Origin: Microplitis mediator
Taxonomy: Eukaryota; Arthropoda; Insecta; Hymenoptera; Braconidae
Direction: 5' to 3'
Length of the DNA: 64,000 nucleotides
NCBI RefSeq assembly: GCF_029852145.1
Contig: NC_079973.1
Location: forward strand, 1,488,001 to 1,552,000
Part shown: in pieces, positions 1-13,811 of the stretch
Position numbering within the stretch: the stretch's first letter is position 1
Layout: each line of letters begins with the position of its first letter
Translations under genes and position numbers: made by a program
Notes under the pieces: generated by a model
Database searches by the model: none
Told to the model about the DNA's origin: nothing
The model's input: only the letters and a program-made list of their open reading frames with translations

Positions 1-57
1 ACTCCGGCTGCGACGTCTGACGATGATGATGTTGAAGCAGGAGATGAAGCGAACTGA
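1..57 (+). CDS. C-terminal end of an unidentified gene (partial, acidic tail)
   Basis: Frame 1 is open from the window edge to TGA at 55-57. It gives an 18-residue tail with a DDDD run followed by VEAGDEAN. The acidic, low-complexity composition is common at C-termini of nuclear or ribosome-related proteins, but no family can be named from 18 residues. A polyadenylation signal about 95 bp after the stop supports a 3' gene end on the + strand. Frame 2 is also open to base 82 but gives a Met/Arg-rich peptide that looks less natural. The rest of the gene lies outside the window. Confidence 0.45.
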   Translation, partial: TPAATSDDDDVEAGDEAN

Positions 58-151
58 GTGCAACGAATCGGTTATGTACAAGTAAAATTTATGTTTAAAG
101 TAGTAACGAGGTGTTTGATATTGACCAAGTATTTATATGTAGTTGTAGCTG

Positions 152-157
152 AATAAA
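152..157 (+). terminator. Polyadenylation signal AATAAA
   Basis: A canonical AATAAA lies about 95 bp after the putative stop at 57, which would give a 3' UTR of roughly 120 bp. In such AT-rich DNA the hexamer also occurs by chance, so the support comes mainly from its position. Confidence 0.4.
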
Positions 158-174
158 TCTATATATATTCTGTA

Positions 175-3100
175 TCTATATATATAGATATGGATATTTT
201 TTTTATCACGCCCTGGCGGGTTGCTCGATATGGTTCGTCAGCTTGATGCAGCCCCAGTGCTTTTAGCGATGAATATTGAAATCCATCAAAGCGCAGTTAA
301 CGCAGCTTTCTAAATGATGAAAATGTGTCAATCTGAAATGATTAACACGTTTTTCCTTTGGCGAGCTACGGTTATTTATCGGTGTTTTAAAAATAATTTC
401 GGTATCCAAACGTCAAAAGCACTGATATAAATAATAATTTTATAAATAGATTATTTAAATTATCTGAATAGATGGCTATCATGGGCAATATCTGATTCCG
501 TGACTGGACAATTGTTGAATCAATAGATTCGGTGAATGTGGGCGGGCGTGAGCTTTTATCTGTACAGCCAGAGGATAAGATAAACGAGTTTACGTTAACA
601 ATGCTCATAATATAACGAGGAGGAGGATATGCATTGTACTTGTGCCAAGAACATCCTGATGGTTATGTAAAGAGAACGAGTGGATCGTGAATGTAAGAGC
701 GACAGAAGTGGGATATGCGTATGTGAAGGAATTACCGTTATGCAAAGAAGGAATTGCTGCTACTGGGTACGGAGGAAAGGGCGAAGAAGAGGAAGATGCT
801 GAAGGGAAGGAGGATGAACAAGAGGATGAGCGGTATTGTATTAATGCAAACGGCTGAATCGTAGCCGTTAGCTTTAAGGCTAAATTTCGGATCCAAAGTG
901 CACTCGTGGAGATAGTTTTTAGCAATATATATCTATATGTATCTCCATTCTTTCTATTTTTATATTAAATATATTACTAAAGCCGCACATTGTTCTGGCT
1001 TGGAAGGGACCGAGAATCCAGTGGCTATAGTGTTCTTACGGAGTTGAGTTTTCTAAGCGAGTGAACTAAAATTTAACCGGCTGATCTCTTGTTTCACCAA
1101 TTCTAGGCGACTTGTGAATTTATATTTGGCGCCGTACTACCATTCCAGGCTCCCTTTGTCTTATCGTCTATGTGCGCAGTAGTTATAGTGATCTCGGTCC
1201 TCACACTCTTTTGTCTCGTGCAGCATCTCCCTCCTCGTTCCTCGCCAGTCCCAGACTCGTGTCCCAAAGAGTCACTGGAGAAGCTGAAAGAAAACGAGCA
1301 ATGCGAGGTGATGGCAGAGCACTACTCGGGCTCACGGCTCTACCCCTGAGATATAGAAAGCTGAGAGAATTTTCGAGAAAAACGATCCCCGCCATTCACT
1401 TGGCACCTACATTGTTCGCGCGGAACGAAATTTTTCATCCCAAAAACACTCTTTTTCATCCAATGAAATACGAGTCGCGAGAATTCATCTTTGTGTGAAA
1501 GTATAACGGGCACTTTTATCTTCCTTCAGTTATACATACATTGTATATATCTGGCGTACATATAGAATGTATCTACATATATATTGTACAAGCAAGCTTA
1601 AAGTAGAATGAGCGAAAGGTGGAAGTGAGATAGCGCTGAAGAAAATTCAGTGAGACCGTTTTCTGGCTTGAAAGCGACAAAATTAGAGACTATTTCTCGG
1701 ATCTAGGTGACTGATTACTCGCGATCATCATCACGCCGCGACAGCTCGCTCTTAGCCTCGGAGAGGTTCAGACCTGGAGTGAGAAGGTGCCAGTGGGAAA
1801 CCCAACCCAGGAAGACCCTGACACACCAAACTCTCGTGGACTTTATAAAAGATTTATATAGCAAAGACTGAGCTTTTTTATCGTCGCCTTTCCTACCAGC
1901 CAACCAACCATCACCCTCTTACTCTCTTTCCTTCTTCTCTTCTTCCTTGTCCTCCTCCTCTTACTCCTCTTCCACTTTCTTGTCTCCAGTACTCGCTCTT
2001 TCTCGGCTAATCGATTTCTCCGAGCTCTTTCCTACGGCCGACGCTAATGGAAGTCTGAAATGTTCGCTTGTCGATAACTAAATTATTCCAAAGTGGACGA
2101 TGCCTCTTTTCATCTTCCTCTTTTATGCATCCCTCCACACACTCCTGCCTCCCGGAATGTTCACAGCACGAAAGTACAATCCGTAAATTATCCATAAACC
2201 GATTATTCGGAAAAGATAGCGCTAAAAAATTCATAATAACCATCAGCTACGCCAAAATTATAGCGTTCTCTTCTTCCATTGATATTAATAACGCAAGATA
2301 CATATCCACTGAACCAAAAATTCAAATCTCCCTCGCATGGGGAGAAATAAGAGTCTAAAATATATTATAAAATCAAATAATCATCCAACTTCCTGGATAA
2401 TAGTCTTCTTCGCCTCATCAAAATTTATATACACGCCAGTGTAAATGCTTCTGGGAATTTTAACGGGGCCAAACAAATATTGTCTGTCGACACCCGTGCC
2501 AAGTTAACCTTCCAAACGGTCGGCCCTCCTCCAAGACAGCCTTCTAATGGGCTCTGATAAAGGACACATTGTAATTAAGCCAAGGTTGCTAGCAACTTTT
2601 CACTAAAACTCTCCCAATAAATTTTCCTACAATCAAAGTCCTAATGAACAGTCCAAGGTCTTCGACCCTCGACTCTTACTCCAACTATTGGCCGCACTGG
2701 GTTACACAGAGTATCGATCGAGGATGATTTTTTAACGGTGCTCTTCCGACACGAAATGCGAAAGGCGGACGTTCGACAAACCCATTAATCCTTGCTAGTC
2801 TGTCTATTCAGTATATATACATATATATATGCATATAGGCAGGCGCGGTGTTCGATAAATAAAATCGGGAATGTACCTGTCGATGTTGGGAGCTATCACG
2901 CACTGGGCGGCAGGTAAATCGCGCATGAGGTGTCAAATAAACTGAAAGACTGAAAGAGTAGATCAGAGAAGGACGGTAGTGTAAAATAGGGAGGGTAGTT
3001 GGTTCCACAATTTCCGCAGTCAATACGGACATCCCGTTGAGAATTCAACGCGTGTGGCATATTGTTCAACGAGGCCAACTACGTGAGCCACCAATCGCCC

Positions 3101-6100
3101 CTCAACTCCACCACTCGCTGGCGCACTGAGCTCTGCTGATTTATACCCAGTATATATCCATATGTACAAACTATAATAGTACAGAGGTTGCAACAACACT
3201 TGCATTTTATCTGCAATTCTTCATTCCATATGCAGCTCTTTCTTCGGCCACCTTATTTATAGCCTTACTCGTGCGATCCGCGCGTAAATCTCACAGCCTG
3301 TCACGCGGGGGATTGCCTGGGGGGATTGTTTGGCTATTCCCGTGACGTGAAAGCCTTCTCCATGTTTACCAATACGGTATATTTAGTTTGCCAAAGCTTT
3401 CGGGACCTCTAGACTTTGGGCTCTCCGGAGACCCCACAAGTTCCAATATTTCTCTGACGGTCTTCAGCGCTGGTAACCACACAACTTTCAAGATACATCC
3501 TGGCTGACGGGCTCATAAGCTTTGACTCGAATCCCCTTTAATGCAGCTACAAGCTGCTAAATTAGTGGTCTTCAATCAGAATCTAAAATGCAATATGCTG
3601 ATAGTTGATTGCCTATTCCTGGCGCTATTTGTTCAGCCGGTTTCAAAATTATATAAAATAATGTTGGCACATAAATTTCAATAATTGAAGTTGAAAAAGC
3701 AGCGGAGGCTGTCGCCCGACGTTGCTACAACCGCAATGAATTTAAAGTGCCCATTGGACATTTACGTAACTGGTAGAGCATCGCGACTATGTTCCGCCAG
3801 GACGAGGAGTACAAACTAATACAATTACGCGTACCACGAGTAATTCAGTTTCACGATTCACTCTTTTGGCTGTGTCTCTTATTTATCTTATTAGTTTCAG
3901 CGAGTCGCCTTTTGTGCCTTTTGTGTAAATTTTTACGGTCACTTGAATCCCGCGTGGTTTTTGGCTGGTTTAGCTTTTATATTCTGTCTCAGATCTCGAG
4001 TCTCTAGTTCCGAGTCACAGTATAAACCATTTGACAATACAGGTGCGAATAATTACCTACGAGATGTTAGTCTGAGAGCAGAACGAACCCGCACAAAGGG
4101 AATACACCATAAATGGATATAAGCGCCTCGACATTGGAGAAACGTTCTAATACGACTCTGTCCTGGCGGTTCCAGCTCGAGCTCTTTGCCGTAATCTCCA
4201 TATTCAATATCTAATTGCGAGAAACCGGAGCTCAGTGAATGTACTCTCGCTCACAGCTGCACTCTGTCTCGTTTCCTCTTTGTCTTTGTCCTTGATTAAT
4301 ATCCGCCATTAATTGTCTTTCCGAGAACTGATAATCAAATCCATTTGACACGTGTTCTCATTTCGCAAATAATTGTCTTACGATATTTTCCACCAACTAA
4401 ACTCGAGCTTTAATTCTATCCTAACTTTGAATGAAAAACCAGAATCTCTAATTACTCCAAATCAGTTCACGATTATTATCATGATCTATGAATTTATGAC
4501 AAGGGTTCGGATGGTTATATTTTCTGGGGCCACAATTTAGAGCCTTATGAAGCAAATAAAGAAATAGTTCCATCAATTATTAGCATACTTTTAACTATAC
4601 TGTATCTCCAAGCACGCGGGAGTACGCGCAGACGAACGAAATTGAAAATTTTCAACTGAATTGAATTATTTATGAAAACATCGAAGTTTATTGATCTAAA
4701 AACGCTTAGTATTGATTATTAAAACGTACTTTTGCCGCGATCCGAGTGTAAGATTAATATTTAAGTAGCCGCGACTAGACGTAATTTATTTCTAGACACG
4801 AATTAGCCCGCGGACTGAAGAATTAAAAGTTAAATACGAATAGTAAAATTACTTTTCACTTGAGCACGTTCTATCTTTTGAAGGCACACATCCAGTTATA
4901 GCCTGACAACCAAAGTGAAGTGAAGATGAGACACCTGACGCTCCCTAGAAGCTTTCCAACCCCAGCGTGACCGATTATCCCGCGTGTCACGTCACTCAGC
5001 CCGCCATTCGTCTTCGTCTTACACTATTGATTAGCACTTTAACCACTCGGAAATCTCGACTAAAAAACCTCAACTTCTCATTCCCTTCTCTTGTATACAG
5101 GGACATCGAAAAAGGCGCCAGTAAATGTTGGCGAAATGGCTGGTGTTTAAAAAAAAACATCCAAGAGCTCATTAAAAATAGTTATCTGTAAAGTGGGCAA
5201 CCAGGGATATTAAAATAAATGATTGTGTGTCTGGTAGGATGAGCACGAAAGCACTCTCATCGGTTGGCTGTTGTTTGGCAGCCTTGTTGTTGATTTAGCT
5301 TCTAGCCCGATAACCGCGGGATTTTAATCCGCGCGAAATCAGGGAGAACCCGCCACAGCATTTTGGCGACATCCGATTAAACGGGCTGTTGTGTTGCACC
5401 CCCCGATGAACGGGCGTTTCCGTTATTACGAGCAAATTGCTGCCCTCTGACAAAACAGCTGACTCACAATACACACAAACACCCACACTCTTACATTTAC
5501 AAATATGGACAAAACCATAGCGCAGTGCTCATTTTACTTGCTCTGGTACTTGTGTAACATTATATAGCTCAAGCTTACCGCTCTTTTACTTGCTCAACAC
5601 ACCCACACACGCACACACGCTTTCGCAATTACCTAGTCTATAATTTGCTACGTGTATGTACAGGAACATTATAAGCTGATAGTAATACCGGTATTGTACA
5701 AGCAACAAAGTAAAACAACGCGACTAGGTGGCGACACGGTCAATGGGATCTATACACTAGAGGGCGCCCATTTTAGGAGAAATGGTTATGAGAAAACTAC
5801 GTGTCCCAGGAGCAATGCCAGGAGTTTCCTTTTTGAATAAACGCCGCGATAACGACACTAAGGACCACCGCGTTTTCTCCCTTTCCCTCTCCCCCCGTCT
5901 CTTTCCCGCCATAAGCGCCGAGGGAATATAAAAAATTATTAGAATATGGAAACAACCGAGAGTGCAGTGAAATTTGCATCGGGGGAAATTCAGCTGTTAA
6001 TATCTCAAAAATAAGAAGCTGGAAAAGTTGAGGACAAAAAGAGTTTATAATAAAAATGAGAATGAGAATGAGGATAAGGATGAGAAAGAAAATGGAGAAT

Positions 6101-6657
6101 AAAAGTCTTTAGAGTTACATAATGTGCTTAATCGTCCTGGGTCTTTTATTGTCATCGTATACAGATTCAAATCCGCTCATCGTGCTCTTTTGTCCGCAAA
6201 TTAGCTCATTATCTATTTTTAAATTAATTGCCGGATCAAAAAGCGGAGGGCTTCCGCCAGTAGAGCCACTGTCAATAAAAGGATTCAGATTCCACTCGAT
6301 AATGCTGGGATATTATCGCGATAGGGTTCAGTCTGCGGGTTTATGTGCACGAGTACTTTATATATATGTATATATATTTATACGAGCTTAATAAAATTGA
6401 CTGTGAGTTTGAATTCAAACGGCTCACACTTTAACCCCTTTTTTAATAATAATATTTTCGCGATAATAAAACGATAATATTTATCAACATGAAAAACAAA
6501 ACTGCCCCAATTAACGTTACGGCCGTAAATGACTGTATTAATTTTATACATTTCAATAATATGTACATTAATTTCTTTTTTTTTAGTTTAATAGACTAAA
6601 GTTGTTATTGTTTTTGTTTTTATCGCCCTACGCAAATAGTCAATTAAATTTATTTTA

Positions 6658-6738
<81 letters not shown>

Positions 6739-8372
6739 ACATTGTAATAAAATTGTATACTTTTTATGAAATTTATTAATCAATAAAAGTTGCAATTCAT
6801 GTTACGAAAATTTTAATTGTAAGAAGCATTAAATAGTTATGGCAGTTATAATTTTATTTTGACCTTTTTGATGGACAAATCAGTAATCAAATGACGTTTG
6901 TCATTAATATTAATTTAATGGACGCGTACAGATCTCGGCAATTACTGAAAATTATAATAGTGAGGGTGGGAGCTGCGGTATTTGTATTTATGAATCAATA
7001 GTAGTTCAAAAATTGAGTGTTTAATTATTTTTTTGTCGAGTACTGGTATATAAATGTATGATTGATGCAATTATTCGCATGCAATTGAAAACACGGAGGT
7101 TAAAATAGTTGCAAAGTTTTTGAACCATGAAGGGTTAAAATATTATTTTGATAGAGTAAAAATTTATTTTGCGAAATCGAAAACTATGAAGTAGACGAAA
7201 TTCAAAAAAATTTTTTGTAATTTCTGGGCTACTGCTCGATAGAAAAATTTAGTTACAATTCATTGAATGCATTGAAAGCTAGTGAATGTAAGTTAAAATT
7301 TAAATTTTATTCAGCTTCAAATTTTTATTCTAAAAAACGATTATTTCACGTCCTCTTTTGTCGTTCGATAAAAAAGAAATTAACCCTGGTAATAAAATTG
7401 AAAAATAAAAAATCGAAGAAAAATTCATTAGGAATGAGGTTCAAATTTTTCTATGCGTAAATTAATGAAGTTTTTAGCTGATTGACATAAAAATTTAAAT
7501 TACAAAAAAATTCCAAAACGAGTAATTGACTTTTCAAATCAATAAAGTGAAGAATTTATCATAAATAAATTACAAGCGTGCGCGCCTGGGTAATTACAAA
7601 AAATCATTACTATAATTAAATGCAAGCTATAATAAATGTGAAGGAAAAAAGAAGATGAAATCACCTTAATAGGATGTCAAGTGAAATCTCGAGATATTTT
7701 ATTTAATGATGAAAAAAAAGGGAATATAATAAAATAAAATAAATTTATCAGATTCCTTAATCGATCTGAGCACTCTAGCAACTAACGACAACATTTCACT
7801 TGACTCGACTACGTGCTCGCTCCTCCTTCGTAGTTCACTGCTTTTACCTCGTGTATATGCTATATACTTGTGATATATATACATATACATATATAGATGT
7901 ATGGATAGATGTATATAAGTATGGTAGGGTGCGGAGCACTTGCCCCGAGCTCTCGTTATTGCAGGGCAGCAGCGCGTAATTTTCCCCGCCGCCAAAGGAT
8001 ATTTCCGCAGAGAGATGCGCGGAACATTTCCTCCTTTGACCCGGGGAAACGTCCGTCACATCTCACAAGTTTAATAGTGAACAACCTCTTATATGTCCAA
8101 GTACGTCCTCTAACGTTCCCACAATGGCGTCCTACCGGAAACAACCACTGTATTGTTACTTACTCTTTGCACAAACACACACACTCACACTCACACCACG
8201 TAAATATGAACTACTTTTCTGTGCCTTTTTAAACAAACTAATAATCATCTCGTAATTATCTCATTCTCATATTTTTTAAAAATTTTTCCAACAGTTTATT
8301 CTATTGAAAAATTTTCTAAGTCAAACTAAAAATTTTTAAATGTTTTCTGTAATCATTACCTCGATTTTTTTT
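175..8372. other. Gene-poor non-coding stretch
   Basis: No supported gene was seen. Open frames here are short, lack good initiation context and do not join through convincing splice sites. GC-richer patches at about 1.15-1.5, 1.7-2.2, 5.3-5.5 and 7.9-8.1 kb stand out from an AT-rich background and could be cis-regulatory or untranslated exon sequence. An (AT)n tract lies near 6.7 kb. Confidence 0.5.
6664..6736. repeat. (AT)n microsatellite
   Basis: An uninterrupted AT dinucleotide run of about 73 bp. It is likely length-polymorphic and prone to assembly error. Confidence 0.95.
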
Positions 8373-9176
8373 AACTTCCCGCTGAGAAAATTGTAAATTT
8401 TCAAAAATTCGGGAAGTTATTGGTTTCGGTCCGATTTACGAAAATCGAATTTCCATCGGATGTCGACGTTTTGAGGTCCTAGGAAGCTATTCTGACTAAT
8501 TTCAAGATGATGTCCGAGTGTATGTATGTATGTATGTACGTACGTACGTACGTACGTATGTAAATACCTGTATCTTTCGAACGGATGAACCGATTTTGAA
8601 CTTTAAGGTGCCATTCGACGCGGATTGTCAATATCTTGAAGCCGAGAGAAAATTGAGCTTGATCGGTAGGGCTCGTTCAGAGATATTCCAAAAATAAAGT
8701 TTTTTCAAAAATGTTTTTTTTGGATAACTTTTAATGTACTCGATGGATTCATTCCAAAATGGACTGGGCTCTAGAGCTTTATAAGCCGCGTCGAATGCCA
8801 CCTCAACCATCAAAATCGCTTCATTCGTTCAAGAGAAACCGTTGTCGAAAGAATTAAAAAAAAAAATTTTTTTTATTTTTCCTGAAATATCTCAAAAACG
8901 ACTCGATAAATCGAATCAAAAATTTTATCAGCTTTAGAACTTGACAAAACGCGTCGATTGCCGCCTCAACCATCAAAATCGGTTAATTCGTTCGTGAGAT
9001 ATCGTGGGAGAAAGAAATGCTAAAAAATGGTTTTTTACAAAACAATGGCATACATAAGTATTTGCGAGCTCGTAGAGCTTGAAAATGTATTCACAATATT
9101 GTTTTCGAGCTCAACGAGCTCGAAAACAGCGGGAAGTTTTGGGGCTGGCCCGCAGGGTCAACTGACAGACCGATTT
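8373..9176. mobile_element. Dispersed non-autonomous repeat with AACTTCCCGCTG ends
   Basis: It begins AACTTCCCGCTG (8373-8384), and the reverse complement CAGCGGGAAGTT lies at 9127-9138. A GGGGCTGGCCCGCAGGGTCA tail follows. Inside are a TATG/TACG tetranucleotide tract and two diverged repeats of a phrase containing CCTCAACCATCAAAATCG (about 8800 and 8970). There is no coding capacity. The tail recurs at 60,703-60,797 beside the kinesin-like gene, so it is a dispersed family. The class is not assigned. Confidence 0.7.
8519..8561. repeat. (TATG)n/(TACG)n microsatellite
   Basis: A compound tetranucleotide tract inside the AACTTCCCGCTG repeat: TATG units, then TACG units, then one TATG. It is probably an intrinsic part of that family. 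Confidence 0.9.
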
Positions 9177-10935
9177 TTTTTTTTTTGTAAATATTTGTAG
9201 CCTTTAAATTTTAATTATCGGAGTCATTACTTTCTCGTTATTTGAATATTTAAATAAACGCAATAATATTTCTTGTAAACAAGAAGAATTTAATGGAAAA
9301 TTTAATGAAAATAATTAACAATTTCCGATAGATAATTTTTTACATTTTTGTCGATATATTTGCCGCGAAAAAAAAATTAATTAAGTAATCAAGAATTTAA
9401 AGAAAAATTCAGCTAATTAAATTTTCCAATATCACTTGCATTTACGCGCCATGTTTTATTTATCTTTTGAAAACATTTCAACTATAAACAATTTTTTTTT
9501 TGCGTGCGTTAATTAAAAAGAAAAATGGACGAAAATGTTTCATATGCTGACTGAGTAAATATTAATATGTATTTTCCTGTGTCTATTTACGATGAAAAAA
9601 TGCGGTCATTTTAATTTACGTATCTCTTTAAAGCAAACAAATGGAACTAGACACTCGAGAGGAGGATTGAAAAAATATTTGCCAAAAATGTTGTCAGCGG
9701 GAATAAACAATATTTTTTCAACTAAAAAAATTAAAAATATTCGTGTTGCATACCCAGAATGTGGAACATCAAGTCTACTATAGTATTTTTTTTAGCTTTA
9801 AAATTTTTCATTCACTCACCAAAGTCATCTACAGTTTACACTTTTTCTCATATTATTTTAGTCAGCGCCTGATATTGTCTCGAAATTTTTTTCGCTCACA
9901 TATATACATATACAAAAAATTAAAAAATTTAATACACGCGCGTAGCCAACGATTTTCAAGAAAAGTTCTCATAAAAACTAAATATTAGTATAAAAAAAAA
10001 AAAAATTAATAACCTTTGTGATAAAAAATTTCCATATATTTAATTATTTAGGATACAAAATATTCAAAATAATTGTATGAATAATTTATAAGCTTTTGAA
10101 AAATATGCGATTAATATTCCGCTTTATTAAAATTAACGGGTTTTATATATTATCTCTGATAATATAATAAAATACAAAATATAATGGAATTCATTTATTC
10201 CATTGACTATTTTTCACAATCCAAATAATTACCTCTGTTAATCAATATATCGGGGTATAAAATATTGACATATCAATAACAAGGTTATTGGATGTGTATA
10301 TATGCATATATGTGAACGTCCATGTGTGTGTTTGTATGAATATTGAATAATACATATCTGCATACATGCATCAATATCAACACAGAACTGATACGTTTCA
10401 ATCGTAATGAATGAATTTAAATGAATATTTTTTACCAAACAATGTCAGGCTTTTTGACACATTAACTTATTTTATTTATCTCTCTACATCGTTTCATATA
10501 TTTTGACAGTTATTATTTAATATTATATATTAGGTTACTAGATATTATGTATGAACGTCAATCAAGGCTGCATTCTGTGTCAAATCGATGGAATTTTTAC
10601 TGAAAAATAGGAAAGCGCAAGCAAACATGGACACTAAGTCGAAAAGACACTTTTTGGGCATCGATGTCACCATTTTTTATTTTTCGCGGGTATTAAAAAA
10701 AACATAAGACTAAATTTCAAATGGTTCTTTTGGAATTTCGGGCAAAATGGAAAAGCTTCAAAAAATGGAAATCAGTAGATTACGCACCTAGGACGTAATC
10801 AATTTTTTATCGCATCAAGATGAAAAGTTCAATTGAACAAAAATTCAAAATATTGAATTCAAAATCTTAGGTTGGAAAGGAAAAAATTTATAGAAATTTT
10901 TTTCGCTTTATTTAACGGCTCTGACAAGAACCAAA
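9177..10935. other. AT-rich stretch without genes
   Basis: AT-rich DNA with homopolymer runs. No open frame with acceptable start context or splice pattern was seen, and no inverted-repeat element was recognised. Confidence 0.5.
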
Positions 10936-11032
10936 CCCTGGTGGAAATTTTTCGGAATTTTCTTTGAAAAACTCAGTTCTAAAGACTTTTTCAGAGTTTC
11001 TCAGAGAAAAGTCCGAAAAATTTCCACCAGGG
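10936..11032. mobile_element. 97-bp hairpin MITE, CCCTGGTGGAAA ends
   Basis: The left end CCCTGGTGGAAATTTTTCGG matches the right end CCGAAAAATTTCCACCAGGG in reverse complement, with only a short spacer containing further inverted motifs. The whole unit can fold into one hairpin. No protein is encoded. A target duplication is not clear; AA on each side is possible. Confidence 0.8.
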
Positions 11033-11530
11033 AAGACTCAAAAAAATAACTAGAGCAATAATTGAATGCTTAAACCAGAGATGTTTTTATTCGTTAAGCC
11101 ATTTTTGAACAAACAGGTTTAGCGACTCATTTATTTTTAAAGCAAAATAAACTCAATTATGTACAAACAGTTCCCAAAACGCGCGATATTTGTCTTTTCG
11201 AGATGACAAACTCACACAAGACAAACAAGCCACGTTGTAATTAGCTTTGAGTATATTTAAATAATTAGTAGCTGTTGAGACAAATAGATGAAGAGATACA
11301 AGAAAATGGAGGAACAATAAATGTTGGGTAAGATGGATCCTCTTTTATGAGCTATGGTGGAAATAATCTTAAGATTATGGTATTACCATGAGTTACATCT
11401 CTCATTATTACGCTGCTTTATCGTTAATGGCGAATAAACTTTATGACAAAACTAGTCTTTGAAATTTTTATTTTTTCAAGTAACGATGATCCAATAAATT
11501 CGTCGCTATTCAAAAAATTAATTCATTTAC

Positions 11531-12112
11531 CAGATTCAAAATTTATATAAGAGTTCATGTAACTGTGAAGCCAATTGTCTAAACCACTAGTTTGTATGGT
11601 AGAATTTCCTGTGACCTTTTGTCCTTTCATATAAACTAGAGCTCCAAAAATAGTTAAAACAAAAACAAAAAGAACTGCCAGTGAATGAGAACTAAAATGA
11701 ATGAGTAAATGTAATGTCAAACTCGTTTACGGACATGCCACAATTTCCGGCAGATCCGTCTGGAAAATTCTATGCATTCGCAAGTGCATCGAGCAAAACG
11801 AGAAAGCTATATAACTCGGGCATTTCCACGCTGGGAAAATATCCAGGTGTCACGAAACTACATCCATATATTTTCAAAAAAATAAAAAAGTAAAAAAAGT
11901 AAAACAATCCATATATTTATATCCAGACTCGGACCAGTCTGACCCTCCTCACTAAGCCTTGCGGTATGACATAAATTTGAATCCTCTTGGAAATACTTGA
12001 TAAGACCGAGACTCGTTTGTATAAATGAAGACGAAGATGCAGACGAAGACGGAGATGGAGATGGAGTAAAAACGGAACCGCCGGAAAGAGCGGAATGAAC
12101 CGGACGCGTCAT
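11531..12112 (-). CDS. Candidate two-exon gene for a small single-pass membrane protein
   Basis: Exon 1 (12,112-11,997) starts at an ATG and encodes a Ser/Pro-rich stretch (Pro-Ser repeats, then poly-Ser). A possible donor AA|GTATTT leaves phase 2. The acceptor CATTTTAG|T opens exon 2 (11,691-11,531) in matching phase. It encodes a strong hydrophobic helix, LAVLFVFVLTIFGALVY, then a polar segment with an N-glycosylation sequon (NST). The layout would suit a type II membrane protein: cytoplasmic Ser-rich tail, one helix, outside domain. The frame either stops at TGA 11,525-11,523 (about 94 residues) or continues through a possible donor G|GTAAAT to an unseen exon. No family is recognised. The first donor is weak, so the model is tentative. 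Confidence 0.35.
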
Positions 12113-13811
12113 TACAACTACGTCTTGGTACAATTTCTCAGCAAAGCACCAGCATCAGCTCCAGCACTAGAAGCATCTTAGTCAGGTACTTGTGGATTTA
12201 GCCGTGCGATTATCCAAACCAGAAACGAGAAAAGCCGAGCATAACTACCCATCCCCAAGTTTGACGATCGTCATCATCCCAACGGCACTTGTATTCCATC
12301 TTGGGCTCTAACTTGCTATGCATATCTCTACATATATATATGTATATATGTATATGTATATACTGAAGCATCGTTGATAACGATAAGACGCTCGCCTGAA
12401 TACAGACTAGGTCGCTCGGGAGATTTTCCCCGCTGTGATATAACAACAGCCAACGATATATATATACATATATATAGGTATATGTATACATTTATATTGA
12501 AAAGACAAACTTATATGGGAAAACAATTACCGCGAGATGTGGATGGAGGATCAGACAGAGCCTTTACCGAAAATAATCCTCGTGAAAAATCGATTTAAAA
12601 GTTTTTCTTATTGGGCGGGGTTTAAGCAGCCCGGAATATTGGGGTACTTTGGGTGTTTTGGTTTATTTTAGTTTTTCATTTCACGAAAGAGTGTAATACC
12701 ATGCTTGAAATGCACCCCCAGAGAAAACACAGACGGTAGATTCTGGCTTATGGTGAAAGCTCTTATTTTTTTTCGGGATCCTCTGCCTCTGGTTCTAGTT
12801 CTGGTGTTGGTGCTGGAGCCGAAGCTGGTTCTACTTGAGCTTCTACTTGGAGTTGTTCTTGTCGAGAAAAAGGAGAAAGATTAGCGAGAAAATGAAACGA
12901 AAAAGGCATTAAGTATTCCGAGTTGTTGAGAGTAAAGAGAATAAAAGAGAGTGAGTAAGTTGTTTGAAAGCGAAACTCGGCTACGGGGGGAAATGTTACG
13001 TCTTGGAGTGCGCTATAAGAACCAAGAAAATAAAATATTTTGTGTTAGATACTCTGCCGAGAAACTCTCGCTTAAATTCGAATTAAATGTTGTTGGGTAC
13101 GTTTGTTTGAGTAGGCGCTCGCTGAGTGGGTTAGAAGGGTGAGGGCGAGACGAGGTGTGAGGGTGTGCATGTCTGTGTGCTGGCAAACGAGTAAGAATTT
13201 ACTTTGGGTAAAAGTCTGTATGTGTTTGTATATTTAAAGACGTGGGGCGTGTGTTGTTTGGATATTAGCTCACAGTCGATTGCTCGCACTTTTAATAAAA
13301 TGAGATCGCAGCTAATTGGCTCGCCGCATAAATGCTTTGAGTTAAATCCTCTCCTCCCTACTCCTCTCTCTAGACCGGGTTTATAATTAACCGTAAATAC
13401 AAAGCTATTGTAAATTATAATTGAGGTGGTTGCTTATGCTTTTGAAGCGTGTAGTTTAGATTGGATTTAATATGGATTATTTAAATAATTCTTTAATTGC
13501 ATTTTATTCACCTTTCAAAGCTTTATTCCATTATGCGAATTTCGTTTCCAAATGAGGTTCATTTTTATAATTGTGCAAAACCTGCTAATTATTTCACTCA
13601 ACTTCGCAATTTTTAACTTTTTTTTTGTAGAGCTTTGAATTTGAAAGAATAGAAGTTTTTAATAGAATCCAAGGACTAATTTTTGAAAAAAAATTCTTTG
13701 AGGTTTTTTTTTTAAGTTTCAGATTTTTTTACCTCATCTACAAACCTGGAGATGAATAAAAAAAATCGTCTGTGAAATTTTAATGGAAATTAGCTTTCAA
13801 ATAAAAAATTA
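12113..13811. other. Non-coding stretch with TATATG-rich tracts
   Basis: Contains several ATATATAC/GTATAT palindromic runs (12,330-12,490) and G-rich simple sequence around 13,100-13,180. No supported coding exon. Confidence 0.45.

Noticed and set aside
1172..1498. 108-codon + strand frame
   Set aside because: Arg/Ser-rich composition reflects a GC-rich patch that is also open on the other strand; no conserved features.
3789..4007. 72-codon + strand frame with a hydrophobic segment
   Set aside because: The hydrophobic part comes from a T-rich tract, and there is no linked exon, signal or polyadenylation support.
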